Shown here one piece after another: positions 1 through 9,042 of a stretch of DNA of 35,524 nt. The stretch lies in the NCBI GenBank assembly GCA_037178675.1, contig JAYMGJ010000395.1:1-35524 (forward strand), in the 5' to 3' direction. The first letter of the stretch is position 1; every line of letters begins with the position of its first letter. The DNA comes from Scleroderma bovista (taxonomy: Eukaryota; Basidiomycota; Agaricomycetes; Boletales; Sclerodermataceae). The position numbers and the translations under genes are program-made. The notes under the pieces were generated by a model that was not told the DNA's origin, searched no databases, and saw nothing but the letters and a program-made list of their open reading frames with translations.

Positions 1-2
1 AT

Positions 3-494
3 TCAAAAATCAAAAAGATTTAGTAAAATCAGTTCCGGTACAGCGGTAACAGAAACGGGTGGAAGAAAGATAAGATCTTCTTCTGAAGATGAAGAAGATT
101 CGGATTGTATATCCTCTTCTGTTGAAGATGAGGAATCCGAGGAGTCCGTAGGTATCGTAAATGTCGTATACGACCAATGCCTAGGTAAAATGTCAAAGAA
201 AACATCCAAATCGTAATCAGGACAATACTGATAATTAGAGACAACCTTGTTGCCGTCCAAAGACCAATATTTGAAGGTAAGCATAGACCGTGGAAAAATT
301 TCGTAAGGGGTAAAAAGAACAACCGGAGCCTTATCGTACAGGATGTAAGCGGAGACGGACTTAAGAAGTCCTTTATCAGATTTCCATAATGGTCTTCCCT
401 TTCCAGAATAAGGAATAGGGTGCCAGTAGGGACTTGGGAAGCACCTAATCAAGGGCTCCTCCAGGAATCCCGGAATCTGATCGTTCCGCATCAT
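3..494 (-). CDS. ORF C: unrecognised 163-aa protein with Ser/Glu tail
   Basis: The ATG at 494 lies within the 3' end of ORF B; the longer open frame upstream is antisense-like shadow and was not used. The first 100 residues are aromatic-rich and look folded. A Ser/Asp/Glu-rich, low-complexity stretch follows (about 115-140), then a hydrophobic C-terminus. The stop is at positions 3-5. It may be a third product of the same element or the last part of one polyprotein broken by frameshifts. No family was recognised. Confidence 0.35.
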   Translation of the reverse strand: MMRNDQIPGFLEEPLIRCFPSPYWHPIPYSGKGRPLWKSDKGLLKSVSAYILYDKAPVVLFTPYEIFPRSMLTFKYWSLDGNKVVSNYQYCPDYDLDVFFDILPRHWSYTTFTIPTDSSDSSSSTEEDIQSESSSSSEEDLIFLPPVSVTAVPELILLNLFDF

Positions 495-1680
495 CGTCGA
501 GAGCTTCATCACCTTCTCGTCCAGCCTCGTGCCTTTCGAGCAGGAGTGCGATATTGTCGCATTGATCCTGGCTAGACGGCCAGTGTGGCTGGAGTCCATG
601 GAACGAAAACGCTCCATTTTGGTAGTCCGCCATATCGAGACGGATGAGAGTGGTGTGAGCCACCCAGAGATCCCAACTTTCCTCGAAGAGGAGACCGGGT
701 CGCTCCATGCACGCGGGTATCGAGAACTGTGCTCCCCGCGGTCTCTGCTTCCAGACGTATCTGAATCTAACTTCGAGCCAATCGTGCCAGTCCCGAAGAG
801 ACGGGATAGCTCCGGAAAATCGCTGCTCAGAGTAGAAAGGATGCCGCCAACGACTGGCTGGCTGGTAGATCTCTGGGCAGGGATCGATCCAGAAGGCTGG
901 GACGGTCGCGAGAGCAGGATCTTCATAGTGGAGCGACTGATAGTCTACTCCCATGAAGTTAGCTCGGGCGTGAGGCGTCGAATAAGCGTAAAGCTTAGCA
1001 GAGGGGAGATAATAAGATCCGTGGAAGGCCCAATGGACCCGCGGATTCTCTGGGTATACGATGGCTAGCTCCTCACCAACCATACCTCTGACTTGACCCT
1101 GTTCTGGTTCAGGAAGCGGGTTGGCTATCAGAGGAAAAGGGGTGTTGTCAAGTCGTCTCCGGTAAGCCGGAATGACTCCCTGCATCACCTGACCGCCAAA
1201 CTCCTCGGAAGGGTGGCTATCCAGATGAGCGGCACGACCTACACCGGGCCTAAGCTCGACATAGAATTCCTCCGATACTCCCTGCACATACTGAGTCCAG
1301 ATCCCTCTGGTAGAGGGTGGACCGTTATCCTCCAGATCGGGTTGTATGTCAGCGGCGACTTCTCCCTCAGCGATCACATCTGCGCGTCGTCGCCATCGCT
1401 CTTGAAGAGCTCTACGGCGATCAGCTCGGTAGGTGGGAGGTGGAGTGGGACCTCGACGTGGTTGTACCACTCGTCGATTACCAATCCTGACAATCCTCCT
1501 TCCTTGTTCTCCTCTTCCTCTTTCCTGCATCCGAAGCTCACTTTCGCTCCTTGCCAGAGGCGCGGGAACGTAAATCGGCGAGCTGCCTCGAGATGAGTTC
1601 CGCCTGGAGATCGGCCTGGGCCTGCTCCCTTGCGAATTCCTCGAGTCGGAGTCTGATGTCTGTTCGAAGGTAATTGGCAT
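445..1680 (-). CDS. ORF B: unrecognised 411-aa protein, overlaps ORFs A and C
   Basis: The frame is open further upstream, but the ATG at 1680 is the sensible start because upstream translation is a shadow of ORF A. The N-terminus (about 1-95) is basic, Ser/Arg/Pro rich and looks disordered; an Arg-rich helical patch follows. The middle and C-terminal parts are rich in Trp, Tyr and Pro with a well-mixed composition, as in a folded domain. The last 30 residues are acidic. No catalytic motif was recognised. The position in the LTR element suggests a structural or element-specific protein. The 143-bp overlap with ORF A and the 50-bp overlap with ORF C argue for a compact arrangement under one transcript. 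The function is unknown. Confidence 0.45.
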   Translation of the reverse strand: MPITFEQTSDSDSRNSQGSRPRPISRRNSSRGSSPIYVPAPLARSESELRMQERGRGEQGRRIVRIGNRRVVQPRRGPTPPPTYRADRRRALQERWRRRADVIAEGEVAADIQPDLEDNGPPSTRGIWTQYVQGVSEEFYVELRPGVGRAAHLDSHPSEEFGGQVMQGVIPAYRRRLDNTPFPLIANPLPEPEQGQVRGMVGEELAIVYPENPRVHWAFHGSYYLPSAKLYAYSTPHARANFMGVDYQSLHYEDPALATVPAFWIDPCPEIYQPASRWRHPFYSEQRFSGAIPSLRDWHDWLEVRFRYVWKQRPRGAQFSIPACMERPGLLFEESWDLWVAHTTLIRLDMADYQNGAFSFHGLQPHWPSSQDQCDNIALLLERHEAGREGDEALDDDAERSDSGIPGGALD

Positions 1681-2281
1681 CTGAAACGTTATCAATGAAT
1701 ATCTCTTCATCATACGGAAGAGATTCGATGATAACAGATTGCCAATGTCTGAACAAGACGCGGAACTGGTAGGGTAATGCCCACCGAGGATCAGGAACAG
1801 TGATGTGACTGTCAATGTATCCATAAAAACGGTCATGACTGATGAGAGAAAGCTGTTCCTCCCTACTAAGAGGCAAAAGCCTCCTAATATGTCCCATATT
1901 TCCACTAAGCAAATCACCGCTGTGGTGTTCCCTTGGTTGATACAAGCGGTAGTTCCACATAGCTTCTCTCCAATAGAAGTCCACTGTTTGGTGAACACTA
2001 GGAGGTGCTGTAGTATCAATGACGACGATTTCATCATCGTCTTCAAAAGGGTTGTGAACGGGAGGCAAAGGTAACTCCACGTTAACAATGGGAGGAGGAG
2101 CAGGGCGTGGCTGCGAGGTAACCAAGAGACGAACTGCATAGCACACAAAGAGTGCGGCAATGTAGTTGTATCTCCAGCGTTCAAACCAAAATATAAACGA
2201 AGAATATATCGTAAGAGATATCACGGCAAAAACAAACGGTAACTCGTGAAGAACTTCAGCTACGAGCTGTCTAAGGTTCAT
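1538..2281 (-). CDS. ORF A: unrecognised 247-aa protein with two hydrophobic segments
   Basis: First ORF after the LTR and primer-binding site; the ATG at 2281 is 57 bp inside the primer-binding site. Residues about 13-33 and 38-56 are strongly hydrophobic and look like two membrane-spanning segments. A proline-rich and then acidic stretch (about 58-95) follows, then a globular-looking part, and a charged, probably helical C-terminus rich in Arg, Glu, Ala and Gln. I do not recognise the family. A membrane-anchored first ORF in the gag position is unusual for an LTR element. It has no zinc knuckle and no protease motif. It overlaps ORF B by 143 bp in another frame, so the two might be linked by frameshifting or reinitiation. 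Alternatively it is an unusual gag or captured host sequence. Confidence 0.5.
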   Translation of the reverse strand: MNLRQLVAEVLHELPFVFAVISLTIYSSFIFWFERWRYNYIAALFVCYAVRLLVTSQPRPAPPPIVNVELPLPPVHNPFEDDDEIVVIDTTAPPSVHQTVDFYWREAMWNYRLYQPREHHSGDLLSGNMGHIRRLLPLSREEQLSLISHDRFYGYIDSHITVPDPRWALPYQFRVLFRHWQSVIIESLPYDEEIFIDNVSDANYLRTDIRLRLEEFAREQAQADLQAELISRQLADLRSRASGKERK

Positions 2282-2337
2282 AGCAGGAGACAGTGACGAA
2301 GACAGTACTGCCGTATGCTTCCTGGTATGGCCTTAAA

Positions 2338-2351
2338 CAGGGCTCATAACC
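2338..2351 (-). promoter_or_regulatory. Primer-binding site for initiator tRNA-Met (anticodon arm)
   Basis: The minus strand reads GGTTATGAGCCCTG immediately inside the LTR. This is complementary to the anticodon arm of eukaryotic initiator tRNA-Met (GGGCUCAUAACC), not to the tRNA 3' end. Priming from a tRNA half cut in the anticodon loop is known for Drosophila copia. The copia element at 25149-25165 carries the same site, which supports the call. Confidence 0.75.
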
Positions 2352-2723
2352 TGTAGCAACAAAACTGGGGCAACAGCAACGGGGTAGCGCAAGCGTACCT
2401 TTAGTAGCAAGTAGCTAGTTCTTGAAGTTGAGTTGTTTGAAGTAGCGAGTAACGAGAGAACAGTTGAACTGTATTGAACTAAGGAACTACAGGGAATCCT
2501 ACAGGGTATATATACCTGTGGTACATGGTCTGTGCGTAGATAAGTATTATTCTAGCCTATTTCACCATATTCCCATATGTAGTAGGTGCAGTTTCCATAT
2601 ATGTAGTTATCTGGAAACGTGCTTGTAACGTGCATCAGCATGTGTTATACACGTGCCTTGCATGTGATAGTTCCGGCTATCTTGTGGAGCCGGTCATGTG
2701 ATCTACCGGTATTCCGGTTGACA
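2352..2723 (-). repeat. 5' LTR of the left-edge retroelement
   Basis: 372 bp. On the minus strand it starts TGTCAACCGG and ends GTTGCTACA, so it has the canonical TG...CA ends. The inner edge abuts the primer-binding site exactly. A palindromic TATA-like sequence at 2506-2515 would place transcription start about 125 bp before the LTR end. No second copy is present in the window, so the outer boundary rests on the TG dinucleotide and position only. Confidence 0.65.
2506..2515 (-). promoter_or_regulatory. TATA-like box of the LTR promoter
   Basis: GTATATATAC, a perfect palindrome inside the LTR, lies about 155 bp upstream of the LTR inner edge and 225 bp upstream of the first ORF. It is the only good TATA candidate in this LTR. 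Position alone supports the role. Confidence 0.45.
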
Positions 2724-3124
2724 CTACTCCAAATCACATGTAACTGTGATCTCTGGAAATCTCCAAGATTAGATTAAGATAAGATATAATCATACTTTCT
2801 TGTCGACAGCATGGAATTACTTCTTGTCCACCGGGCCATCCAACTGAAAACACAATGGTCATCGGTTAGCTAGCATCCAACAATGAGATTGTAGATTTTA
2901 CCTTACTCATCATCTGCTGGGCCATCTGGCTGAGATTGCCCAAAAATGCTGAGATGGCGAGATCGTGTGCCAAGTCATCGTGAGCATAGCAGTGGAGCCA
3001 TCAATGTTGACTCACTGGGGTAGTAAGGCTCATTGACATGCTGGGGTGGTGAAGCCATGTTGTGGTCATCATGGGGAGCCATAACAGTGGGAAACATCAG
3101 TTTGCTGTGGTAGGTAGTCACATA
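2724..3124. other. Intergenic stretch without recognised content
   Basis: Lies between the outer end of the LTR and the outer tip of the left inverted repeat. It contains no convincing ORF. There are short dispersed motifs (CTGGGGTRGT, CATCATGGGG) resembling decayed satellite-type sequence but no alignable repeat. It is probably old transposon debris or flanking DNA. Confidence 0.4.
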
Positions 3125-3279
3125 ATGTACCTACATTGTACCATACTTTATGGCCAGCAGAGGTTGACAATTGGCCGTATGTTATGGGCCAGCTGGGGTC
3201 AGGCCGGACTAAAGGGTGTTGCCATGATTTATGGTCCGGCCAGTATGCGGAATTGTCACCATAATACATGGTCCAGCCT

Positions 3280-5810
3280 GGGGGTGGGTTGTCACCATAA
3301 TATAGGTTTGGGCCAGGATGTAGGTATCACCATAGTGTATGGTCCAGCCAGAGTGTGTAGTTTAACCATAATATACAGTCCAGCCTGGGTGTAGGTGTGT
3401 CAAGACCGGTTCTCCTCAACGATCTTACTAGGAGGTCCAGAGGTGCAGGGAACTAATGAGGAGGTAAGTCCAGACACTAGTAGGTGCTAGTTAGTGCGGA
3501 GAGTCAAGTCCGGGTCAAATGAACAAAGTCCGGGCACTAGAGGAGCACAGGGAGTAAGTCCAGGTTTTTGCGGAGTAAGTCTGGACCGTGGGAAAGTGGT
3601 CCGGAGTTGAGCACAGCTCATCCGGAGCGAAGGACATCCCAGAGGTGGGATAAGTCCTGAGAGGTCTAGCGTCGAGTCTGGGACAGAGGTGGCTTTTGCC
3701 CTCGTGCAAGTAGGAGACTTGCTAGGATCGGACATAGGACCAAGGGGACGAGATAGGACGGAGGCCGGAGTTGGCCAGAGTTCGGGAGTCCAGGTGAACA
3801 GATGGATTAGGAGAGCATAGTGGGTAGTACAGAGTGGGGAGTATCTTAGTCGAGATTTGATCTAAGGACTACTAGGCCAGAGTATGGTAGTCTATATAGT
3901 AATGAAACTAAGGTGAGTATATACGGTGACAAGTAAACACCTTAATGTCGAGACAAGGGATGGAGCAGAAGTAGACAGGAAAATAAACCAGGTACAAGAA
4001 AATAAAGCAGGGACAGGAAAATAAACCGGAGCAGAAGCAGAAACGGGGAACTAGGATTACAGGGATGACGGAGCAGATGCAGGGACAAGTAGGTAAAGGG
4101 AACTAGGTCGGAAGAGGACAAGTAAGGGGGAGCGATGTCCAGGACTGGAGGAAGTGAGACCAGAGGAAGTGGGACCGGAGGAAGTGCACGACCAGAGGAA
4201 GTGCAAGAGCGGAGGGAGTGCACGAGTGGAGGGAGTGCACAGGTGGAGGAAGGGCAGAGTAGTCGGAGGAAGGTCCGGAGTTGGACATGGAAATGTCCAA
4301 GGCCATTGGTGGACCTGACAGAGGGAGTGGAGCGGAACAGGAGCAGACCTGAGCCGGAGTTGGATGTACCAGCCAGAGTTGGGCTAGGTCGCAGACCAGA
4401 CAAAGTGAGTGGCCAGACTGAAACCGGAGTAGTGACTAATGGTAGGTACAGGTCCGACATGGAGGAGTTAGACCGCGGATCTGTCTAGAGGAAGACAGGG
4501 GTTAGTCCTGAGGTGGAGATGGATGTAGTGACTGGAGTTGAGCTGGAGTGCAGCTATGGGGCTGGAGATGGCCGGACTAGATCCGGAGTTGCGTCTATGC
4601 CTAAGGAGAGGTCAGGCGGGCCAGGGTTAGACCAGAGTTGTGACTGGGAAAAGTATGGATATGACAAGGTGATACCATAGTGTATGGTCAGGCCAGGGTA
4701 TGGGTGCATATTGAACAGTCCGGCCTGGGTGTGGGTGTCACCATAGTGTATGGTCGGGCCAGGGTAGGTGTGTCACCATATTGTACAGTCTGGCCTGGGT
4801 GTGGGTGTCACCATAATGTATGGTCGGGCCAGGATAGGTGTGTCATCATATTGTACAGTCTGGCCTGGGTGTGGGCATCACCATAGTGTATGGTTGGGCC
4901 AGGGTAGGTGTGTCACCATAATGTACAGTCCGGCCTGGGTGTGGGTGTCACCATAATATACAGTCCGGCCTGGGGGTGGGCATCACCATAGTGTATGGTC
5001 AGGCCAGGGTAGGGGTGTCACCATAATGGATAGTCCGGCCTGGGTGTGGGAATCACCATAGTGTATGGTCAGGCCAGGGTAGGGGTGTCACCATATTGTA
5101 CAGTCCGGCCTGGGTGTGGGCATCACCATAGTGTATGATTGGGCCAGGGTAGGTGAGTCACCATAGTGTATGGTCGGGCCAGGATAGGTGTGTCATCATA
5201 TTGTACAGTCCGGCCTGGGTGTGGGCATCACTATAGTGTATGGTTGGGCCAGGGTAGGTGTGTCACCATAATGTACAGTCCAGCCTGGGTGTGGGTGTCA
5301 CCATAATATACAGTCTGGCCTGGGGGTGGGCATCACCATAGTGTATGGTTGGGCCAGGGTAGGGGTGTCACCATAATGGATAGTCTGGCCTGGGTGTGGG
5401 AATCACCATAGTGTATGGTCAGGCCAGGGTAGGGGTGTCACCATATTGTACAGTCCAGCCTGGGTGTGGGCATCACCATAGTGTATGGTTGGGCCAGGGT
5501 AGGTGTCACCATAATGTACAGTCCGGCCTGGGTGTGGGTGTCACCATAATACAAAGTCTGGCCTGGGGGTGGGCATCACCATAGTGTATGGTCGGGCCAG
5601 GGTAGGGGTGTCATCATAATATACAGTCTGGCCTGGGTGTGGGTGTCACCATAGTGTATGGTCAGGCCAGGGTAGGGGTGTCACCATATTGTACAGTCCG
5701 GCCTGGGTGTGGGCATCACCATAGTGTATGGTCGGGCTGGGTAGGTGTGTTACCATAATGGATAGTCCGGCCTGGGTGTGGGTGTCACAATAAGTGTATG
5801 GTCAGGCCAG
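3280..5810 (+). repeat. 35-bp satellite array, dimeric, left TIR
   Basis: Tandem array interrupted at 3398-4671 by a solo LTR. Two alternating 35-bp monomers make a 70-bp unit. Type A contains ACCATAGTGTATGGT, a palindrome with 6-bp arms, followed by TCGGGCC. Type B contains TACAGTCCGGCC. Each monomer has exactly one potential CpG, in the GTCGGGCC or GTCCGGCC core. The many open frames across the array exist because the unit lacks stops; I do not call them genes. Confidence 0.9.
3398..4666 (-). mobile_element. Solo LTR (family 1, copy 1), TSD AGGTG
   Basis: 1269 bp, flanked by the 5-bp direct duplication AGGTG (3393-3397 and 4667-4671) within the satellite. On the minus strand it runs from TGTCATATCC to CTTGACA, with ends like those of the gypsy LTR at 14483-15216 (TGTCACATCC to CTTGACA), so minus orientation and a related gypsy family are likely. 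A second copy is at 27892-29158. There is no internal region, so it arose by LTR-LTR recombination. It is rich in CCGGAG motifs. ORFs on either strand inside it are not taken as genes. Confidence 0.9.
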
Positions 5811-5975
5811 AGAGGAAAAAATATTTGAAACAAGTCCAGGCTGATGATAGCCATGTCAGGATTGTACGTATTAGCAAAGACAAGACTGGTACTGTACTGA
5901 ATGGAAATGATTATACAAGTAGTACAAGTTAATGATAAGCATTCAGGTGGTGTACTGGCCAGTAATGATTAATTG

Positions 5976-6500
5976 GTCATACCAACCGGTCAGTGTCATA
6001 CTGGTAGCATACCAACCGGTCAGTGTCATATTGGTGGCATACTGACCGGTCACTATCATACCGGTAGCATACCGACTGGTAACTGTCATACCGGTAGCAT
6101 ACCGGTGGCATACCAACCAGTCACTGTCATACTGGTAGCATACCGACCGATCACAATCGTACCGGTAGCATACCAACCGGTACCTGTCATACCGGTGGCA
6201 TAACAACTGGTAGCATACCGGTGGCATACCGGTGGCATACCAACCAGTCACTGTCATACCAGTAGCATACCAGTGGCATACCAACTGGTCACTGTCATAC
6301 CGGTAGCATACCGACCAGTCACTATCATACCGGTAGCATATTGACCGGTAACTGTCATACCGGTAGCATACCGGTGGCATACCAACCGGTCACTGTCATA
6401 CCAGTAGCATACCGATCGGTCATTGTCATACTAGTAGGATATTCACTGGTTGTGGCAATACTGGTAGGATAAGTATACTGACCGGTAATGGTGATACAGT
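5976..6500 (+). repeat. 30-bp ACCGGT minisatellite, left TIR
   Basis: Tandem units of about 30 bp, each with two ACCGGT palindromes in the context CATACCGGTAGCATACCAA. Many palindromes appear as ACTGGT or ACCAGT, i.e. TG or CA in place of the central CG. The inverted counterpart is at 12377-12750 and an internal copy is at 8340-8960. The array keeps a 10-residue repeat open in several frames on both strands; with no start context or partner exons I regard this as a by-product. Confidence 0.85.
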
Positions 6501-6926
6501 AAAGTGATTTAAGTATGAGAATAGCACTCCAATGATTGTTGATTACTAGTGATGGTGAGACCAGATTGCTCAGGTATGAAGCCAGCAGGTATGGCATACA
6601 CCAGACACCAAGACATGGTCCTGACTTCCCAATCAAGTTCCCTCACTCTGCCTATAAGGCCATATACTTATGAGAATAGCACCCCAATGCTTGTTGATTA
6701 CTATGGGGGGACACCGGACTGATCAGGCATCCGGCCAGCAACTTTACACCATCGATATCTAGTAAGACCCAGGGTGAGTTATGTTGAAAGAAAGGCGTAC
6801 TATGCTGGCAGTCAATCACCCTGAGACCTGTGGGATTCTAGGAATACAATGCCCATGGGCAGGGGTACATTCGGAACACACTTCCGGCTTCCGGCAACTA
6901 GTTAAGATATACCGGTCACAGTTCCC
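6501..6926. other. Upstream region of the TET/JBP gene with a ~55-bp direct repeat
   Basis: No gene is seen. A direct repeat beginning TATGAGAATAGCAC occurs near 6514 and again near 6669, about 155 bp apart and imperfect, each followed by GTTGATTACTA and a CAGG-containing stretch. This is the only space for the promoter of the gene starting at 6927. No clear TATA box was found. Confidence 0.5.
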
Positions 6927-8274
6927 ATGGCTTTCAGCACAAATCAGTCATTGACTGCTTCATTGCATCCTCCGTACAGACACATCCAATATTGCCAGAT
7001 GGCCACATTCAACACGGGTGTCACTGACTATCACCTATCTGAAAGGATTGCTGGCTACATGCGCTGGCGATTTCGCCATCTGGCACTAGACCCCAATTTT
7101 CCCCGGCCTGCACTTCCATTGGATATTCCATCCCATGGTTGCATCGGGATGAACCAATTGGTTTCTGTTCTTGTTAAGGCATACAAAAATCGGAGTAAGT
7201 TCATTGCATGGCTCTAACATACCATCTGACTTTCCATCTCAGTTCCATCTGGCATTGATCTCATACGACTTAGTGAGAGCCTGTCCGCAATGGAGTCTGG
7301 AGCTGACATGAAACGAGAGGCTCAGCTCCTAGAGAACCACCCACCGGCGATCAGGAGCACCAGTAACATGCCTGCTATCTTATCGGAACCAGCAATCATC
7401 CTTGGGGAAGGAGATAGCATCGCTTTGTGGTACCTTCCAGGTGCCTTAGCTAGGCCAATTCAGGTATGGTGGTCGATATTATGCATGCCTTGTCTGACGT
7501 GTAGGTAAAGAAACATATTGTTACAGGCCTTCAGCCTCTTGGTGACAACCTCCGGAAGAGTATCAAAAACCAGAGTTGGAGAAACTCTGATCAATACTTC
7601 CGACCAGGAAGTACACCATCCGGATGTCTGGAGTTTTCACCAGCTAGGCATTTGCAAGGCCACTCGGTAGACTTATATCTTTCTTCAGAAACAAACATAA
7701 TTAACCTCGGGTACAGACAAGGAAACACACACCATTGGTTTCTGCAGGGCTTGCAACACCAGCAGGCAAGGAATGGGGAAAGAATATTTGCCTCCCATCT
7801 GCCCTCCTTTCTGGTGCGCTATCTATAATGCACCCTCCACTCTATCATGCCGGTCTAGAGGCAAGGCAGAGGCTGGATGCATGGTCTATAGAGAACGATC
7901 CTGTGATGCAGGAAGCACTGGGGCATTGGTCAACCGTATACACAAATCTCTCACTCATTTCCAATTGGAAAACACCTTTGCACCGAGATCCCCAGTCCCG
8001 GTCTGATTGGTTTGATCTACTCGCTACTGTCGGTGAATATCAAGATTGCTTCCTTAATATCCCAACCCTTGGAGTTCAGCTGGAATATAGCCCGGGCATG
8101 GTTGTAGCATTTTCTGGTAGGCTCCTCAGGCATGGAGTGATCGAGGAGGGTGGAGACCAATGTTGCCTCGCATACTACATGCGGGATAACATTCATAATT
8201 GGCTCGGAGTCCCCAGGCCAGATCCAATGAGGCTTCACAAGGTCCAGGATGCATTGTTGCAGTTGGAGGTGTAG
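6927..8274 (+). CDS. TET/JBP-family 2-oxoglutarate/Fe(II) dioxygenase, intact, four exons
   Basis: Predicted exons 6927-7194, 7243-7463, 7505-7666 and 7717-8274 join in frame to 402 residues. Introns of 48, 41 and 50 bp have GT...AG ends and CTAAC, CTGAC or TTAAC branch sites. TET/JBP enzymes oxidise 5-methylcytosine or thymine in DNA in the nucleus. The double-stranded beta-helix core shows the iron ligands His306 and Asp308 in TPLHRDPQS (codons at 7981-7989), the distal His356 in LLRHGV, and a candidate 2-oxoglutarate Arg in AYYMRD (about 373). Upstream, ALWYLPGAL and the W-R-N-x-D-x-Y-F-R segment fit the fungal branch as I remember it. It lies between the TIRs, downstream of the ACCGGT array. 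All key residues are present with no stop or frameshift, unlike every retroelement here. Substrate activity is inferred. The first ATG of the open exon was used; an upstream exon cannot be excluded. Confidence 0.85.
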
Positions 8275-8279
8275 ATTAC

Positions 8280-8960
8280 CTTAATTGGCCATGACTGGTA
8301 GTCCAATACATGTTTCTGGCAGGATATGCTTTATCCATGTAGAACAATATGCTACTGGTATGACTGTTACTGGTCAGTATGCACCAGTATGACACACCGG
8401 TCGATATGCTCCCAGTATGACAGTGACCAGTTGGTATGCTACCGGTAAGACACTGACCGGTCATGATACCGGTATGACTCTGACTGCCCAGTATGCTACC
8501 GGTATGATAGTGACCGGTTGGTATGCTACAGATATGACACTGACCGGTTGGTATGCTACCAGTATGAAGGCCACCGGTATGACAGTCACCACTTGACTCA
8601 CTACGGGCTGAGTATAATACCAGTATGACCATTGGCAGTCAGTATGCCCATATAGAACAGTATCTTCGCAGGTCAAAACACAATACTAGGATGATACTGG
8701 TACACCACATAGCGGTCAGTATGCTACCGGTATGACTGTTACCGGTCGGCATAATAGCAGTACCTTCAGTACTGGCCAGTATAACACCAGTATGACCAAC
8801 ACCAGTTTGTATGCTACCGGTGGGACAGTTACCAGTCAGTATAATAGTTGTATGCCCATTGCCAGTCAATATGCTACTGCTATACCTATTATCCAGTGTA
8901 ATACCGGGATGACCATCACTGGTCACTACATCACTGGTCTGGTCTCTGTCTTCAAATACA
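8280..8960 (+). repeat. Internal degenerate ACCGGT minisatellite between the two cargo genes
   Basis: The same motif family as in the TIRs (GCTACCGGTATGAC, GACCGGTTGGTATG) but more diverged, in the orientation of the right TIR array. It fills the space between the stop of the dioxygenase gene (8274) and the start of the next gene (9043). No terminator or promoter could be singled out. Confidence 0.75.
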
Positions 8961-9042
8961 ATCCTGACAGGCTTATATTGCAAGCATCAACCACATTCAC
9001 TCTCATTGAATCCCATCGCATTCAACTGCAAAACCTTTATCC

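Larger units (their letters stand above)
1..2723 (-). mobile_element. LTR retroelement, 5' part only, continues beyond window start
   Basis: Seen: on the minus strand the order is a TG...CA LTR (2352-2723), a primer-binding site touching the LTR edge (2338-2351), then three overlapping ORFs running to position 3. A TATA-like sequence lies inside the LTR. This is the 5' half of an LTR element; the other LTR must lie to the left of the window. The bases right of the LTR (CTACT, 2724-2728) would be one copy of a 5-bp target duplication, which cannot be checked here. The ORFs show no zinc knuckle, protease, integrase or reverse transcriptase motif, so either pol lies outside the window or the element is non-autonomous with unusual contents. 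The initiator-tRNA site resembles that of copia-type elements. Confidence 0.72.
3125..6440 (+). repeat. Left terminal inverted repeat (interrupted by a solo LTR)
   Basis: From outside in: a 150-bp end block (3125-3280), the 35-bp satellite array (3280-3397 and 4672-5810), a unique 175-bp block (5813-5985) and the 30-bp ACCGGT minisatellite. Each component recurs in the same order, reverse complemented, at the right end. Excluding the solo LTR it is about 2.0 kb. The inner boundary is set where the two minisatellites stop matching. Confidence 0.7.

Noticed and set aside
529..1596. Plus-strand ORFs of 179 and 167 residues
   Set aside because: They are antisense to ORFs B and C, which fit the LTR, promoter and primer-binding-site orientation.
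3942..4488. ORFs on both strands inside the solo LTR (and the matching ones at 28430-29181)
   Set aside because: They are not conserved as frames between the two LTR copies (indels and stops differ) and reflect GC- and GGAG-rich composition.
4680..5810. CRISPR-like regular repeat array
   Set aside because: The 35-bp units are contiguous with no unique spacers, and the sequence is clearly from a fungal nuclear genome. It is a satellite.
5943..6380. Repeat-protein genes in the TIR minisatellites
   Set aside because: Open frames on both strands follow from a 30-bp unit without stops; no splice partner or start context was found.
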